Shown here piece by piece: positions 15,676-23,517 of a DNA stretch of 33,078 bases. A program made the translations under genes and the position numbers. Each line of letters begins with the position of its first letter. The stretch's first letter is position 1. This stretch comes from Zoogloea sp. GTDB lineage: Bacteria > Pseudomonadota > Gammaproteobacteria > Burkholderiales > Rhodocyclaceae. The stretch spans positions 1-33,078 of the forward strand of contig NZ_JAQVCN010000054.1 of the NCBI RefSeq assembly GCF_028689785.1. Direction: 5' to 3'. Under the pieces are notes generated by a model. The model saw only the letters and a list, made by a program, of their open reading frames with translations. It had not been told where the DNA came from and did no database searches.

Positions 15676-16140
15676 ATGCCCAGCCCCATCCCCGCCGACA
15701 TGCCCGCCCTCACCCCGCACATCGTGTGCCGGGGCGCCGCCGCGGCCATCGACTTCTACGTGCGCGCCTTCGGCGCCGTGGAGCAAGCCCGCCTGCCCGG
15801 CCCCGACGGACGCCTGATGCACGCCATGGTGCGCATCGGCGGCTCACCCCTGATGCTGGTGGATGAATTTCCGGAAATGGGCTGCCACAGCCCCCAGGCC
15901 CTTTCCGGCACGCCCCTGACCCTGCACCTTTACGTGGAAGACGTGGACGCCGCCATGGCCCGGGCCGAAACCGCCGGCGCCAAAGTCACCCTGCCTGCCA
16001 CCGACATGTTCTGGGGCGACCGCTACGGCCGCGTCGAAGACCCCTTCGGCCACGCCTGGTCCCTGGCCACCCACGTCCGCGACATGAGTACCGAAGAGAT
16101 CATCGCCGCCTCGGTGCAGGGCTGCACCGGCACCCCCTGA
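15676..16140 (+). CDS. VOC (glyoxalase/PhnB-like) superfamily protein
   Basis: The protein has 154 residues. Paired beta-alpha-beta-beta-beta modules of the vicinal oxygen chelate fold are recognisable: PHIVCRGAAAAIDFYVRAFG at the start, then LTLHLYVEDVDAAMARAETAG, DMFWGDRYGRVEDPFGHAWS and a C-terminal tail, as in PhnB-like proteins. No specific substrate can be assigned; members include dioxygenases, glyoxalases and resistance proteins. AGGAG lies eight bases before the ATG. It is the second gene of the operon, 24 bases after the first. Confidence 0.87.
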   Translation: MPSPIPADMPALTPHIVCRGAAAAIDFYVRAFGAVEQARLPGPDGRLMHAMVRIGGSPLMLVDEFPEMGCHSPQALSGTPLTLHLYVEDVDAAMARAETAGAKVTLPATDMFWGDRYGRVEDPFGHAWSLATHVRDMSTEEIIAASVQGCTGTP

Positions 16141-16151
16141 AAGGACAACCC

Positions 16152-16508
16152 ATGGCCTACCTGCTGCTCATCAACGAAACCCGCGGCGAGCGCGCCGCCC
16201 GCCCCGAAGACGAGGCCCACCGCCTCTACGACGACATGATGGCCTTTGCCGCCAGCCTGCAGGCCGACGGCATACTGCGCGCCGCCGAATCCCTGCGCAC
16301 CGACGAGCACGCCGTGCGCATCAGCGCCCGCAGCGGCAAGCCCCAGCTCGTCGACGGCCCCTTCGCCGAAGCCCGGGAAATGGTGGGCGGCTTTTTCCTC
16401 ATCGACGTCGCCACCCGGGAAGAAGCCCTGGCCATCGCCCGACGCTGCCCCGCCGTCGCCTGGGCCACCGTGGAAGTGCGCGAATGCGCACCCTGCCACG
16501 TCCTCTGA
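16152..16508 (+). CDS. YciI-family DGPF-domain protein
   Basis: This 118-residue protein carries the eponymous motif in PQLVDGPFAEAREMVGGFFL, with the usual N-terminal strand AYLLLINETRG and C-terminal VEVREC. It is a paralogue of the protein at 15283 but keeps the canonical DGPF. Proteins of this type are the typical genomic partners, and presumed targets, of ECF42 sigma factors. It starts 11 bases after the VOC gene with AAGGAC upstream. Confidence 0.9.
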   Translation: MAYLLLINETRGERAARPEDEAHRLYDDMMAFAASLQADGILRAAESLRTDEHAVRISARSGKPQLVDGPFAEAREMVGGFFLIDVATREEALAIARRCPAVAWATVEVRECAPCHVL

Positions 16509-16527
16509 CCCCGCCCGGAGAACTGCC

Positions 16528-16893
16528 ATGGACACCTATGTGGATGGCTTCCTGATCCCCCTCGCCGCCAACCGGATCGACGACTACAAGGCCATCGCCA
16601 CGCTCGCCGGCCAGGTCTGGAAAGACCACGGCGCCCTGGCCTACTGCGAATGCGTCGGCGACGACCTGGACGCCCCCGGCATGGTCAGCTTCCGCCAGTC
16701 CGCCGCCGCGGCAGAGGGCGAGACGGTGATCTTTGCCTGGATCGTCTACCCCTCCCGGGAGGCCCGCGACCGCATCAACGCCGCCGTGATGGCCGACCCG
16801 CGCATGGCGCAGATGCAGGCGCCGGACGCCCCCCTGCCCTTCGACTGCACGCGCATGGCCTGCGGCGGCTTCCGGATGCTGGTGGAATGCTGA
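16528..16893 (+). CDS. DUF1428 family protein
   Basis: The protein has 121 residues and begins DTYVDGFLIPLAANRIDDYK, with WKDHGALAYCECVGDDL, VIFAWIVYPSREARDRINAAV and a C-terminal MACGGFRMLVE, the pattern of DUF1428 (a dimeric alpha/beta-barrel fold, related to YciI and ABM domains). The function is unknown. It is the fourth gene of the operon, 19 bases after the DGPF gene, with CGGAG upstream of the ATG at 16528. Confidence 0.87.
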   Translation: MDTYVDGFLIPLAANRIDDYKAIATLAGQVWKDHGALAYCECVGDDLDAPGMVSFRQSAAAAEGETVIFAWIVYPSREARDRINAAVMADPRMAQMQAPDAPLPFDCTRMACGGFRMLVEC

Positions 16894-16915
16894 GCCGCCC
16901 CCGGGCCACCGGCTG

Positions 16916-18208
16916 ATGCCCCCCGACGACACCGCCCGCAGCCTAGTCGCCCTGTGGCACCTGGAGGCGGCGCGGGTCATCGGCCGGGTGGCGCGCATCG
17001 TGCGCGACGTGGGCCTGGCCGAAGACATCGCCCAGGACGTGCTCGTCACCGCCCTGGAGCGCTGGCCCGTGGACGGCCTGCCCGCCAACCCCGCCGCCTG
17101 GCTGATGACCGCCGCCAGCCACCGGGCCCTCGACCACCTGCGCCACACCGCCATGGCCGCCGGCAAGGAGGGCGCCATCGGCCACGCGCTGGACTTTGCC
17201 CACCAGGCCGCGGCCGACGACGCCGCAGAACGCATCGACGCCGCCCTCGACGACCCGGTGGGCGACGACGTGCTGCGCCTCATCTTCACCGCCTGCCATC
17301 CGGTGCTGCCCCCCGAGGCCCGCTGCGCCCTGACCCTCAAGGTGATGGGTGGCCTGTCCACCACCGAGATCGCCCGGGCCTACCTCAAGCCCGAAGCCAC
17401 CATCGCCCAGCGCATCGTGCGGGCCAAACGCAGCCTGGCCGCCGCCCGTGTGCCCTGCGAAGTGCCCCGGGGCGCAGAGCTGGTGGCACGGCTGGATTCG
17501 GTGCTGGAGGTGATCTACCTGATCTTCAACGAGGGCTATGCCGCCACCGCCGGCGAGGACTGGATGCGCCCGGCCCTGGCCGAGGAAGCCCAGCGCCTCG
17601 GGCGGGTGCTGGCCGGCCTGCTGCCGGCGCAGGGCGAGGTGCTGGGCCTGCTGGCCCTGATGGAGATCCAGGCCTCCCGCTTCGCCGCCCGCCTGGCCCC
17701 CGACGGCAGCCCCGTGCTGCTGATGGAGCAGGACCGCAGCCGCTGGGACCGCCTGCTGATCCGCCGTGGCCTCGATGCCCTGAACCGGGCCGAGGCCCTG
17801 CCCGGCCCCCTCGGCCCCTACACCGTGCAGGCTGCCATCGCCGCCTGCCACGCCCGAGCCGCCCGGGCCGCCGATACCGACTGGACCCACATCGCAGCCC
17901 TCTACGACGTACTGGCGCGCATCGCCCCATCCCCGGTGGTGCGCCTCAACCAGGCCGTTGCGGTAGGCATGGCGTTTGGCCCGGAGGCGGGGCTGGAGAT
18001 CGTCGAGCACCTGCACAGCGAGGGCAGTCTCGATGGCTACCCCCTGCTGCCCGCCGTGCGCGGCGATCTGCTGAGCCGCCTGGGGCACCACGCCGAAGCC
18101 CGCGCCGAGTTCCTGCGCGCCGCCGGGCTCACCCGGAATGCCCGGGAACGGGCCCTGTTGCAGGCCCGCGCCGAGGCCTGCGGGCCTCTACCCCGCGAAG
18201 CGCGTTGA
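16916..18208 (+). CDS. ECF42-type RNA polymerase sigma factor with long C-terminal domain
   Basis: The protein has 430 residues, about twice the size of a simple ECF sigma factor. Region 2 (about 5-75) contains VARIVRDVGLAEDIAQDVLV and ALERWP; region 4 (about 135-185) contains LTLKVMGGLSTTEIARAYLK with a helix-turn-helix. A C-terminal extension of about 240 residues (IYLIFNEGYAATAGEDWMRP, DALNRAEALPGPLGPYTVQA, IAALYDVLARIAPSPVVRLN) is typical of the ECF42 group, which has no membrane anti-sigma factor and is thought to be controlled through this extension. It is the last gene of the DGPF operon. The ATG at 16916 has only a weak ribosome binding site. Confidence 0.9.
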   Translation: MPPDDTARSLVALWHLEAARVIGRVARIVRDVGLAEDIAQDVLVTALERWPVDGLPANPAAWLMTAASHRALDHLRHTAMAAGKEGAIGHALDFAHQAAADDAAERIDAALDDPVGDDVLRLIFTACHPVLPPEARCALTLKVMGGLSTTEIARAYLKPEATIAQRIVRAKRSLAAARVPCEVPRGAELVARLDSVLEVIYLIFNEGYAATAGEDWMRPALAEEAQRLGRVLAGLLPAQGEVLGLLALMEIQASRFAARLAPDGSPVLLMEQDRSRWDRLLIRRGLDALNRAEALPGPLGPYTVQAAIAACHARAARAADTDWTHIAALYDVLARIAPSPVVRLNQAVAVGMAFGPEAGLEIVEHLHSEGSLDGYPLLPAVRGDLLSRLGHHAEARAEFLRAAGLTRNARERALLQARAEACGPLPREAR

Positions 18209-18234
18209 CGGAATGCCCCGGCCTTCGGAATACT
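18205..18234 (+). promoter_or_regulatory. Candidate promoter of the PPIase gene
   Basis: TTGACG (18205-18210) overlaps the sigma-factor stop codon, and AATACT (18229-18234) follows after 18 bases, giving a sigma70-like match of five and four out of six. It is about 100 bases before the PPIase ATG at 18336. Confidence 0.4.
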
Positions 18235-18335
18235 GCCGGGCGCGACACCCTCGCTGTCACCCGTTTTTCATACAGTCGCGCCCCGCCGCTCAGAGCAGCC
18301 GGCGGCGGCGCCTCACTCCACACCAAGGAAATACC

Positions 18336-19157
18336 ATGAAGTCCTCCCGCAGCCTGTTCCGCCTCGCCCTGATCGCCGGCCTGCTGGCACAGGCTCCCGC
18401 CTTTGCCGCCGAACCTGCCAAAGCCGCTGCCGCCAGCCCCGCCGGCAAGCCCGTGGCAACGGTGAATGGCGTCGTGATCTCCCAGGCCGCCTACGAGCTC
18501 CTCGCCTCCCGTGCCAAGGCCCAGGGCGCCCAGGACAGCCCCCAGCTCGCCTCCGAACTGCGCGGCCGCCTGATCCAGGCCGAGCTGCTCAACCAGGCCG
18601 CCAAAAAGAAGAACCTCGACCGCAAGCCCGAAGTGGCCCTGCAACTCGAGATGGCACGCCAGCAGATCATGGCCAGCACCTATGTGGGTGAATACGTGCA
18701 GAGCCACCCGGTCACCGATGCCGCCGCCAAGGCCGAATACGACCGCATCGTGGCCCAGGCCGGCGGCAAGGAATACCGCTCCCGCCACATCCTGGTGAAG
18801 GAAGAAAAGGAAGCCCAGGACATCATCGAACGCCTGAAAATGGGTGAGAAGATGGAAAAGCTGGCCAGCCTGTCCCTCGACCCGGGCTCCAAGGACAAGG
18901 GCGGTGAGCTGGGCTGGGCCGTGCCCGGTGGCTTCGTCGAGCCCTTCGGCAAGGCCCTCACCACCCTCACCCCGGGTAGCTACACCCAGACCCCGGTGCA
19001 GACCCAGTTCGGCTACCACGTGATCCAGCTCGAAGAAGTGCGCGACCTCAAGGTGCCCAGCTTCGAAGAGACCAAGCCCCAGATCGTCCAGCGCCTCCAG
19101 GCCCAGGGCGTGGACCAGCACATCCAGGAACTGGCCAAGGCCGCCAAGATCAACTGA
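18336..19157 (+). CDS. Periplasmic parvulin-type peptidyl-prolyl isomerase (PpiC/PrsA-like)
   Basis: This 273-residue exported chaperone probably assists folding of periplasmic or outer-membrane proteins. A signal peptide (MKSSRSLFRLALIAGLLAQA, cleavage after AFA) is followed by an N-terminal helical SurA_N-like region (about 40-130) and a parvulin domain (about 145-245). The latter has YRSRHILVKEEKEAQDIIER, GGELGWAVPGGFVEPFGKAL and QTQFGYHVIQLEEVR. Only one parvulin domain is present, unlike SurA. The start at 18336 follows AAGGAA and gives the signal peptide at the very N-terminus. It stands alone between the sigma operon and the REP pair/terminator. Confidence 0.92.
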   Translation: MKSSRSLFRLALIAGLLAQAPAFAAEPAKAAAASPAGKPVATVNGVVISQAAYELLASRAKAQGAQDSPQLASELRGRLIQAELLNQAAKKKNLDRKPEVALQLEMARQQIMASTYVGEYVQSHPVTDAAAKAEYDRIVAQAGGKEYRSRHILVKEEKEAQDIIERLKMGEKMEKLASLSLDPGSKDKGGELGWAVPGGFVEPFGKALTTLTPGSYTQTPVQTQFGYHVIQLEEVRDLKVPSFEETKPQIVQRLQAQGVDQHIQELAKAAKIN

Positions 19158-19187
19158 TCAGGGCACCCGGGCCAGACCGACGCTCCC

Positions 19188-19274
19188 GTGGGGTCGAATT
19201 CATTCGACCGCGGACTTGTGATCACCGGCATGTCGATGGTTTGGCGTGTCGAGGTCGAGTGAATTCGACCCCAC
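19188..19274. repeat. Intact REP-like inverted pair (BIME-like unit)
   Basis: Arm one, GTGGGGTCGAATTCATTCG (19188 onward), and arm two, GAGGTCGAGTGAATTCGACC with CCAC after it (19251-19274), face each other across a spacer of 41 bases. Each arm is itself a near-palindrome. The same arrangement is cut by an IS at both window edges, so this is the reference for the empty target. Confidence 0.75.
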
Positions 19275-19288
19275 AAAACGTCATCGCC

Positions 19289-19328
19289 CCAAATGAAACG
19301 GGAGCCCTCGGGCTCCCGTTTCATTTGG
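19289..19328. terminator. Bidirectional terminator between PPIase and tpx
   Basis: An 18-base perfect stem (19289-19306 with 19311-19328, centred on CGGGAGCC-CTCG-GGCTCCCG) has a CTCG loop. The stem ends in AAAT/ATTT on its two sides, giving short T-rich tails in both directions. It lies between the convergent PPIase and tpx genes. Confidence 0.85.
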
Positions 19329-19342
19329 CCGTACGAACCGTA

Positions 19343-19846
19343 TCAGGCCAGGGCTGCCAGGGCGGCTGCGTAGTCAGGCTCGTTCTTGATCTCACCCACC
19401 AGCTCGCTGTGCAGAACCTTGTCGTTTTCATCCAGCACCACCACCGCACGGGCAGTCAGGCCCGCCAGGGGACCGCTGGCCAGGGCCACGCCGTAGTCCT
19501 TGGCAAAGACCGCACCACGCAGGGTGGACAGGGTGACCACGTTGTTCAGGCCTTCGGCGCCGCAGAAACGGCTCTGGGCAAAGGGCAGGTCGGCCGAGAT
19601 GCACAGCACCACGGTGTTGGCCACTTCCGCAGCGGACTGGTTGAACTTGCGCACCGAGGTGGCGCAGGTGGGGGTGTCGACGCTCGGGAAGATGTTGAGC
19701 ACCTTGCGCTTGCCGGCAAAGCTGGCCAGCGGGGTGTCGGCGAGATCCTTGGCGACGAGGGAGAAGGCCGGGGCAGTCTGGCCCTTGGCGGGCAGATTGC
19801 CTTCGACCTGGACGGGGTTGCCGCCGAGGGTAACGGTACTGGACAT
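19343..19846 (-). CDS. tpx: Thiol peroxidase Tpx (atypical 2-Cys peroxiredoxin)
   Basis: Tpx reduces lipid and other peroxides using thioredoxin. The 167 residues match the family in length, and the peroxidatic and resolving cysteines are C61 ([15 protein letters not shown]) and C95 ([12 protein letters not shown]), the same numbering as E. coli Tpx. Other conserved features are [30 protein letters not shown] and the C-terminal [15 protein letters not shown]. The start at 19846 has AGGAG upstream; the longer open frame upstream lacks similarity. It is a single-gene unit ending at the terminator 19289-19328. It diverges from the conflict operon that starts at 20079. Confidence 0.95.
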   Translation of the reverse strand: MSSTVTLGGNPVQVEGNLPAKGQTAPAFSLVAKDLADTPLASFAGKRKVLNIFPSVDTPTCATSVRKFNQSAAEVANTVVLCISADLPFAQSRFCGAEGLNNVVTLSTLRGAVFAKDYGVALASGPLAGLTARAVVVLDENDKVLHSELVGEIKNEPDYAAALAALA

Positions 19847-20078
19847 ATGAGGACTCCTGGGGATCAGAAATGTTGTTGTAGGCCGGCGCGCCCGGGGGCG
19901 AACCAGACGCGCCATGGTAGGGCCGGGCGCGGAATCTGACCAGCCCCACGAAACTGCAGCCCGCTGCAGCCGGGCCCGGCCGGACGATACCGCAGAAGGA
20001 CTTCGGAACACGATGGCACTGCGCCGGGCTCTGGCATATTCTTCAACCCAGGGAGACTCCTGAGGAATCCGCCGCGCC

Positions 20079-21434
20079 ATGCCCCACGAAGCCGACATCC
20101 CGGAAATCCGGCAGATCTTCCTGAGCGCCACCGCCCAGGACTGCAAGGCCTACCGGGAGGCCGTGCGCGACTTCATCCACGACAACATCGAGCAGGCCAA
20201 GGTCTTCCTGCAGGAGAACTGGGCCGAGGGCGGCAATTTCGTCGAGCCGGTGTGCAAGCGCAAGGTGGACGAGTGCGATGCCTACATGGGGCTCTTCGGC
20301 TACCGCTACGGCTGGACGCCCCCCCTGCAGCGCCGCTCCATCACCGAGCTGGAGTTCCGCTGGGCGGTGGACCGCTGGAACACCGGCGAGGCACCGATCT
20401 TTGTGCTGCGCCCGGTGCCCGGCAGCGAGGCCGACCGGCACCTGCGCGATCAGGCCGCCGTCTTCCACGGCAAACTCAGCCCCGCCGATGCCGAGGCCGA
20501 CCGGGCCGCCCAGCAGAGCTTCCTGGCAAGCGTGGACCAGTGGGCGTCCGACGGGCGCATCCAGGTCTTCTACAACGATCCGACCCAACTGCTGGGCAAG
20601 GCCCTGTGCTGCATCAAGAACTGGGACCAGGCGGTGCTCCGCAAGGCCAGCCGCAGCCGCTTCGAGGCTCCCGGCGTCATCCCTGACAGCGAGCTGGGGC
20701 AGATCAGCCGCAACGCGCAAATCGACGCCCTCTCCGCAGCCCTGGAGGCCCTGCGCGAACGCCGCACCGAGCGGGCCGCAGCCTTCCTCATCCACGGCCC
20801 CGAGAACCACGGTCAGCTGGAGTTCGTCGAGTTCCTGCGCAACTGGCAGGACGAATGGGAGGGCATGGACATCCGCTGCGGCCAGGCCGACGAGCCCGAC
20901 AGTGCCGAATCCCTGATCTGCTGGGCCTGCAGCCAGCTGGGTGAGCCACTGCTGGGCGAACCGAGCATCGACGGCCTGGCCGGCCTGCTGGCCACCCGCC
21001 TGGCCAGCCGCTCGGTGGTGCTGATCCTGCGCACCCTGGGGCGCGAGGCCCGGCGCCTGGCCCTGTTCCAGCAGCGCTTCTGGCAGCCCCTGCAGGTGGC
21101 GCTGGCGGCCCGCCCGCCCGGTGGAAAGGGGCGCCTCTACTGCTTCATCACCGACCACGCGGCCCTGGCCGATCCACCCGAGGCCGGCTTCCGCGCCGAC
21201 AAGCTCGACACTGACGACGTGGACTACCGCCACATCCTGGCCCTGCCGCCCCTCGGCCCGATCACCGCCCGGGAGGTGCGCAGCTGGCTCAAGGATCTCC
21301 GCAAAAACGCCGGGATCACCCTCGACGAAGACACCCGCAGCGCCATCGCCACCTACGCCACCACCCCCGACGGCACCCCACCCAACGTGTACAACCGACT
21401 GAACCTGCACGGCTTCTGGAGCCGCGCCCGCTGA
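20079..21434 (+). CDS. DUF4062 protein with inactive STAND-like NTPase region (conflict-system sensor)
   Basis: This is the first gene of the VWA-MoxR operon, with 451 residues. The N-terminal DUF4062 domain (about 9-135) is recognisable from [40 protein letters not shown] with GYRYGW after it, and [13 protein letters not shown]-loop NTPase-like region (about 220-420) follows, but its Walker A position reads GPENHGQL (240-247), lacking the GK[ST] needed to bind phosphate, and the expected Walker B strand ([10 protein letters not shown]) has no acidic residue. This agrees with the inactive-STAND proteins described in prokaryotic conflict systems, which are thought to sense invaders or present effectors. 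No transmembrane segment or signal peptide is seen. GAGGA lies 12 bases before the ATG, rather far; MoxR follows 11 bases after the stop. Confidence 0.75.
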   Translation: MPHEADIPEIRQIFLSATAQDCKAYREAVRDFIHDNIEQAKVFLQENWAEGGNFVEPVCKRKVDECDAYMGLFGYRYGWTPPLQRRSITELEFRWAVDRWNTGEAPIFVLRPVPGSEADRHLRDQAAVFHGKLSPADAEADRAAQQSFLASVDQWASDGRIQVFYNDPTQLLGKALCCIKNWDQAVLRKASRSRFEAPGVIPDSELGQISRNAQIDALSAALEALRERRTERAAAFLIHGPENHGQLEFVEFLRNWQDEWEGMDIRCGQADEPDSAESLICWACSQLGEPLLGEPSIDGLAGLLATRLASRSVVLILRTLGREARRLALFQQRFWQPLQVALAARPPGGKGRLYCFITDHAALADPPEAGFRADKLDTDDVDYRHILALPPLGPITAREVRSWLKDLRKNAGITLDEDTRSAIATYATTPDGTPPNVYNRLNLHGFWSRAR

Positions 21435-21445
21435 GGACCATCACC

Positions 21446-22384
21446 GTGCCCGACACCGCCCGCTACGCCGAATTCACCGGCACCCGCTCCGCCCGTTACG
21501 TGGCGGCGCCCCACACCGCCACCATCGTCAACCTGGCCATCCGCCTGGGCCGGCCGCTGCTGGTGGAGGGCGAGGCCGGCTGCGGCAAGACCCGCCTGGC
21601 CAGCGCCATCGCCGAAGAGCTGGGCATCGGGCTCACCGCAATGACGGTGAAGAGCACCAGCCAGGCCAAGGACCTGCTCTACCGCTTCGACGCCCTGCGC
21701 CGCCTGCAGGACGCTCAGGACCCGGCCAACAGCGCCGCCCGCCAGGTGCATCCCTACATCGACCTGGAACCCCTCGGCCACGCCATCCGCCAGGGCCAGC
21801 CCCGGGTGGTGCTGATCGACGAGGTGGACAAGGCCGACATCGACTTTCCCAACGACCTCCTCGACGTGCTCGACCGCTTCGAGTTCGACATCGAAGACCT
21901 GCCCCGCGCCGAGGACGAAGCCTGCACCGCGGCCCGGGGCTTTGGCCGCCACGTCACGGGGCCCGAGGGCGGCGCGCGGCCCATCGTGCTCATCACCAGC
22001 AACCGGGAGAAGCAGCTCCCCGAGCCCTTCCTGCGCCGCTGCCTGTATGTGCAGCTGGATTTCCCGGCCGACAACCCGGCCATGCTCGCCGACATCGTGC
22101 GCAGAAACCTGGACGCCCGGCTCGACCAGATCGGCGACGAACTCATCACCGGCGCCGTGGAGCGCCTGTGCCGCATCCGCGAGCGCGGCCGCGAGCTGGG
22201 CATGCAGAAGCTGCCCGCCACCAGCGAGCTGGTGGACTGGGTGCGGGTGCTGCACTGGCAGGGCCGCAAGGCCGAGGCGGTGTCGGTGGATGCCCTCGAT
22301 ACGGTGGACCAGGCCGTGCTCTTCAAGGTGCGCCAGGACATCGAACGCTACCGCGCCCGCACCGACGACGAGGCCCGCCGGTGA
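21446..22384 (+). CDS. MoxR-family AAA+ ATPase
   Basis: The protein has 312 residues and a GTG start at 21446, with GAGGA eight bases upstream in the end of the previous gene. It is a cytoplasmic AAA+ chaperone-like ATPase. Walker A is GEAGCGKT (42-49), Walker B is VLIDEVDKA with D125 and E126, sensor 1 is in LITSNREKQLPEPFLRRC, and the Arg pair RRC is the likely arginine finger. The C-terminal lid contains the sensor 2 area (LPATSELVDWVRVL). MoxR proteins work with VWA partners to remodel or activate a client. Here the VWA gene overlaps its stop by four bases (GTGA), indicating coupled synthesis. In this operon it is probably the ATP-consuming switch. Confidence 0.92.
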   Translation: MPDTARYAEFTGTRSARYVAAPHTATIVNLAIRLGRPLLVEGEAGCGKTRLASAIAEELGIGLTAMTVKSTSQAKDLLYRFDALRRLQDAQDPANSAARQVHPYIDLEPLGHAIRQGQPRVVLIDEVDKADIDFPNDLLDVLDRFEFDIEDLPRAEDEACTAARGFGRHVTGPEGGARPIVLITSNREKQLPEPFLRRCLYVQLDFPADNPAMLADIVRRNLDARLDQIGDELITGAVERLCRIRERGRELGMQKLPATSELVDWVRVLHWQGRKAEAVSVDALDTVDQAVLFKVRQDIERYRARTDDEARR

Positions 22385-23511
22385 GCCACACCCTGCCGCC
22401 CCTGCTGCTCGGGCTGTTCCGCGAGCTGAAGGCCAACGGCGTGCCGGTGGGCACCCGCGACTACCTCGACGGCGTGGAGGCTCTGCGCCTGGGCTTTGGC
22501 CAGGGCGACCGGGCCGCCCTGCGCGAGCTGGCCAGCGCCCTGTGGGGCCGCAGCGACGAGGAGCGTCGCCTCATCGCCCGCTGGTTCGACGTGCTGCCGC
22601 CCCCCGATGAGGTGCTGATCGCAGCCATCGACGACGAACTCGACGCCCGGGATGCCGACACCGACGCCGCCGCCGCCCCGGCAGCGGCCACCGTCCGGCC
22701 CACGGCGCCAACCCTTGCCGGCAGTGGCGCAGTGCCCGGTGGCGCGCCGGTCGAAACGGTGGACACGTCTGCCGCCCAGGCCGCCCGGGCCCGGGTCTCC
22801 TTTGCCGCCACCCGGGAAGGCAGCGGCCTGCCCATCCCGCGGCTCGCCAGCGCCCCGCCCATCGGCGAGGACTACGTGCTCGACCCCCAGCCCCTGATCA
22901 GCCCCCGGGACATGGCCGTGCTGTGGCGCCGCTACCGTCGCAGCACCCGCCACGGCCCGCGCACAGAGATGGACTTGGCCGCCACCCTGCGCGAGCGCTG
23001 CCGCCGCGGCCAGCTGTGCCGCCCGGTGTGCCGGCCCCGGCGCAGCAACAGCGCCCGGCTGCTGATCCTGGCCGACGCCAGCCCGAGCATGGACCCGTGG
23101 CGCCCCTTCCTGGCCACCCTCGCCGCCTCCCTGCCCCTGGGCCGGCTGGCCCGGGCCGAGCTGCGCTACTTCAACAACCAGCCCCGCCGGCAGCTCTATG
23201 CCACCCCTGACCTGGACGAGCCCGAAGACCGGGACACGGTGCTGCGCCGCCACGCCGGCGCCGCCCTGCTGGTAGTCAGCGACGCCGGCAGCGCCCGGGG
23301 CGCCCTCAACCGCCGCCGCGCCCTGCAGACCGCCGATTTCCTCGATGACGCCCGGCGCCTCTTCCCCAGCACCGTGTGGCTCAACCCCATGCCGGCACGC
23401 CGCTGGGCCGGCACCACCGCCGGCCTGATCGCCGATGGCCCGGTGCCCATGCTCCCCGTCGATGCGTCCCACCTACTGCGCGCCATCGACATCCTGCGCG
23501 GCACCAAATAA
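22381..23511 (+). CDS. CoxE-like VWA-domain protein (MoxR partner)
   Basis: The protein has 376 residues and a GTG start overlapping the moxR stop. The N-terminal CoxE-like region (about 5-75: LFRELKANGVPVGTRDYLDG, SDEERRLIARWFDVL) precedes a low-complexity Ala/Pro/Thr linker (about 95-140) and a basic region. The VWA domain (about 220-370) has a complete MIDAS start D232-A-S234-P-S236 in LILADASPSMDPW and a later conserved acidic residue in LLVVSDAGSARG, so divalent-metal-dependent ligand binding is expected. Such proteins pair with MoxR ATPases as adaptors. The effector gene starts six bases after its stop. No secretion signal is seen, so it should act in the cytoplasm. Confidence 0.88.
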   Translation: MSHTLPPLLLGLFRELKANGVPVGTRDYLDGVEALRLGFGQGDRAALRELASALWGRSDEERRLIARWFDVLPPPDEVLIAAIDDELDARDADTDAAAAPAAATVRPTAPTLAGSGAVPGGAPVETVDTSAAQAARARVSFAATREGSGLPIPRLASAPPIGEDYVLDPQPLISPRDMAVLWRRYRRSTRHGPRTEMDLAATLRERCRRGQLCRPVCRPRRSNSARLLILADASPSMDPWRPFLATLAASLPLGRLARAELRYFNNQPRRQLYATPDLDEPEDRDTVLRRHAGAALLVVSDAGSARGALNRRRALQTADFLDDARRLFPSTVWLNPMPARRWAGTTAGLIADGPVPMLPVDASHLLRAIDILRGTK

Positions 23512-23517
23512 ACCGCC

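Noticed and set aside
20043-23472. Long minus-strand open frames across the conflict operon (20043-21410, 22348-23472)
   Set aside because: They lie opposite genes with clear DUF4062, MoxR and VWA motifs and have low-complexity composition, so they are shadows.
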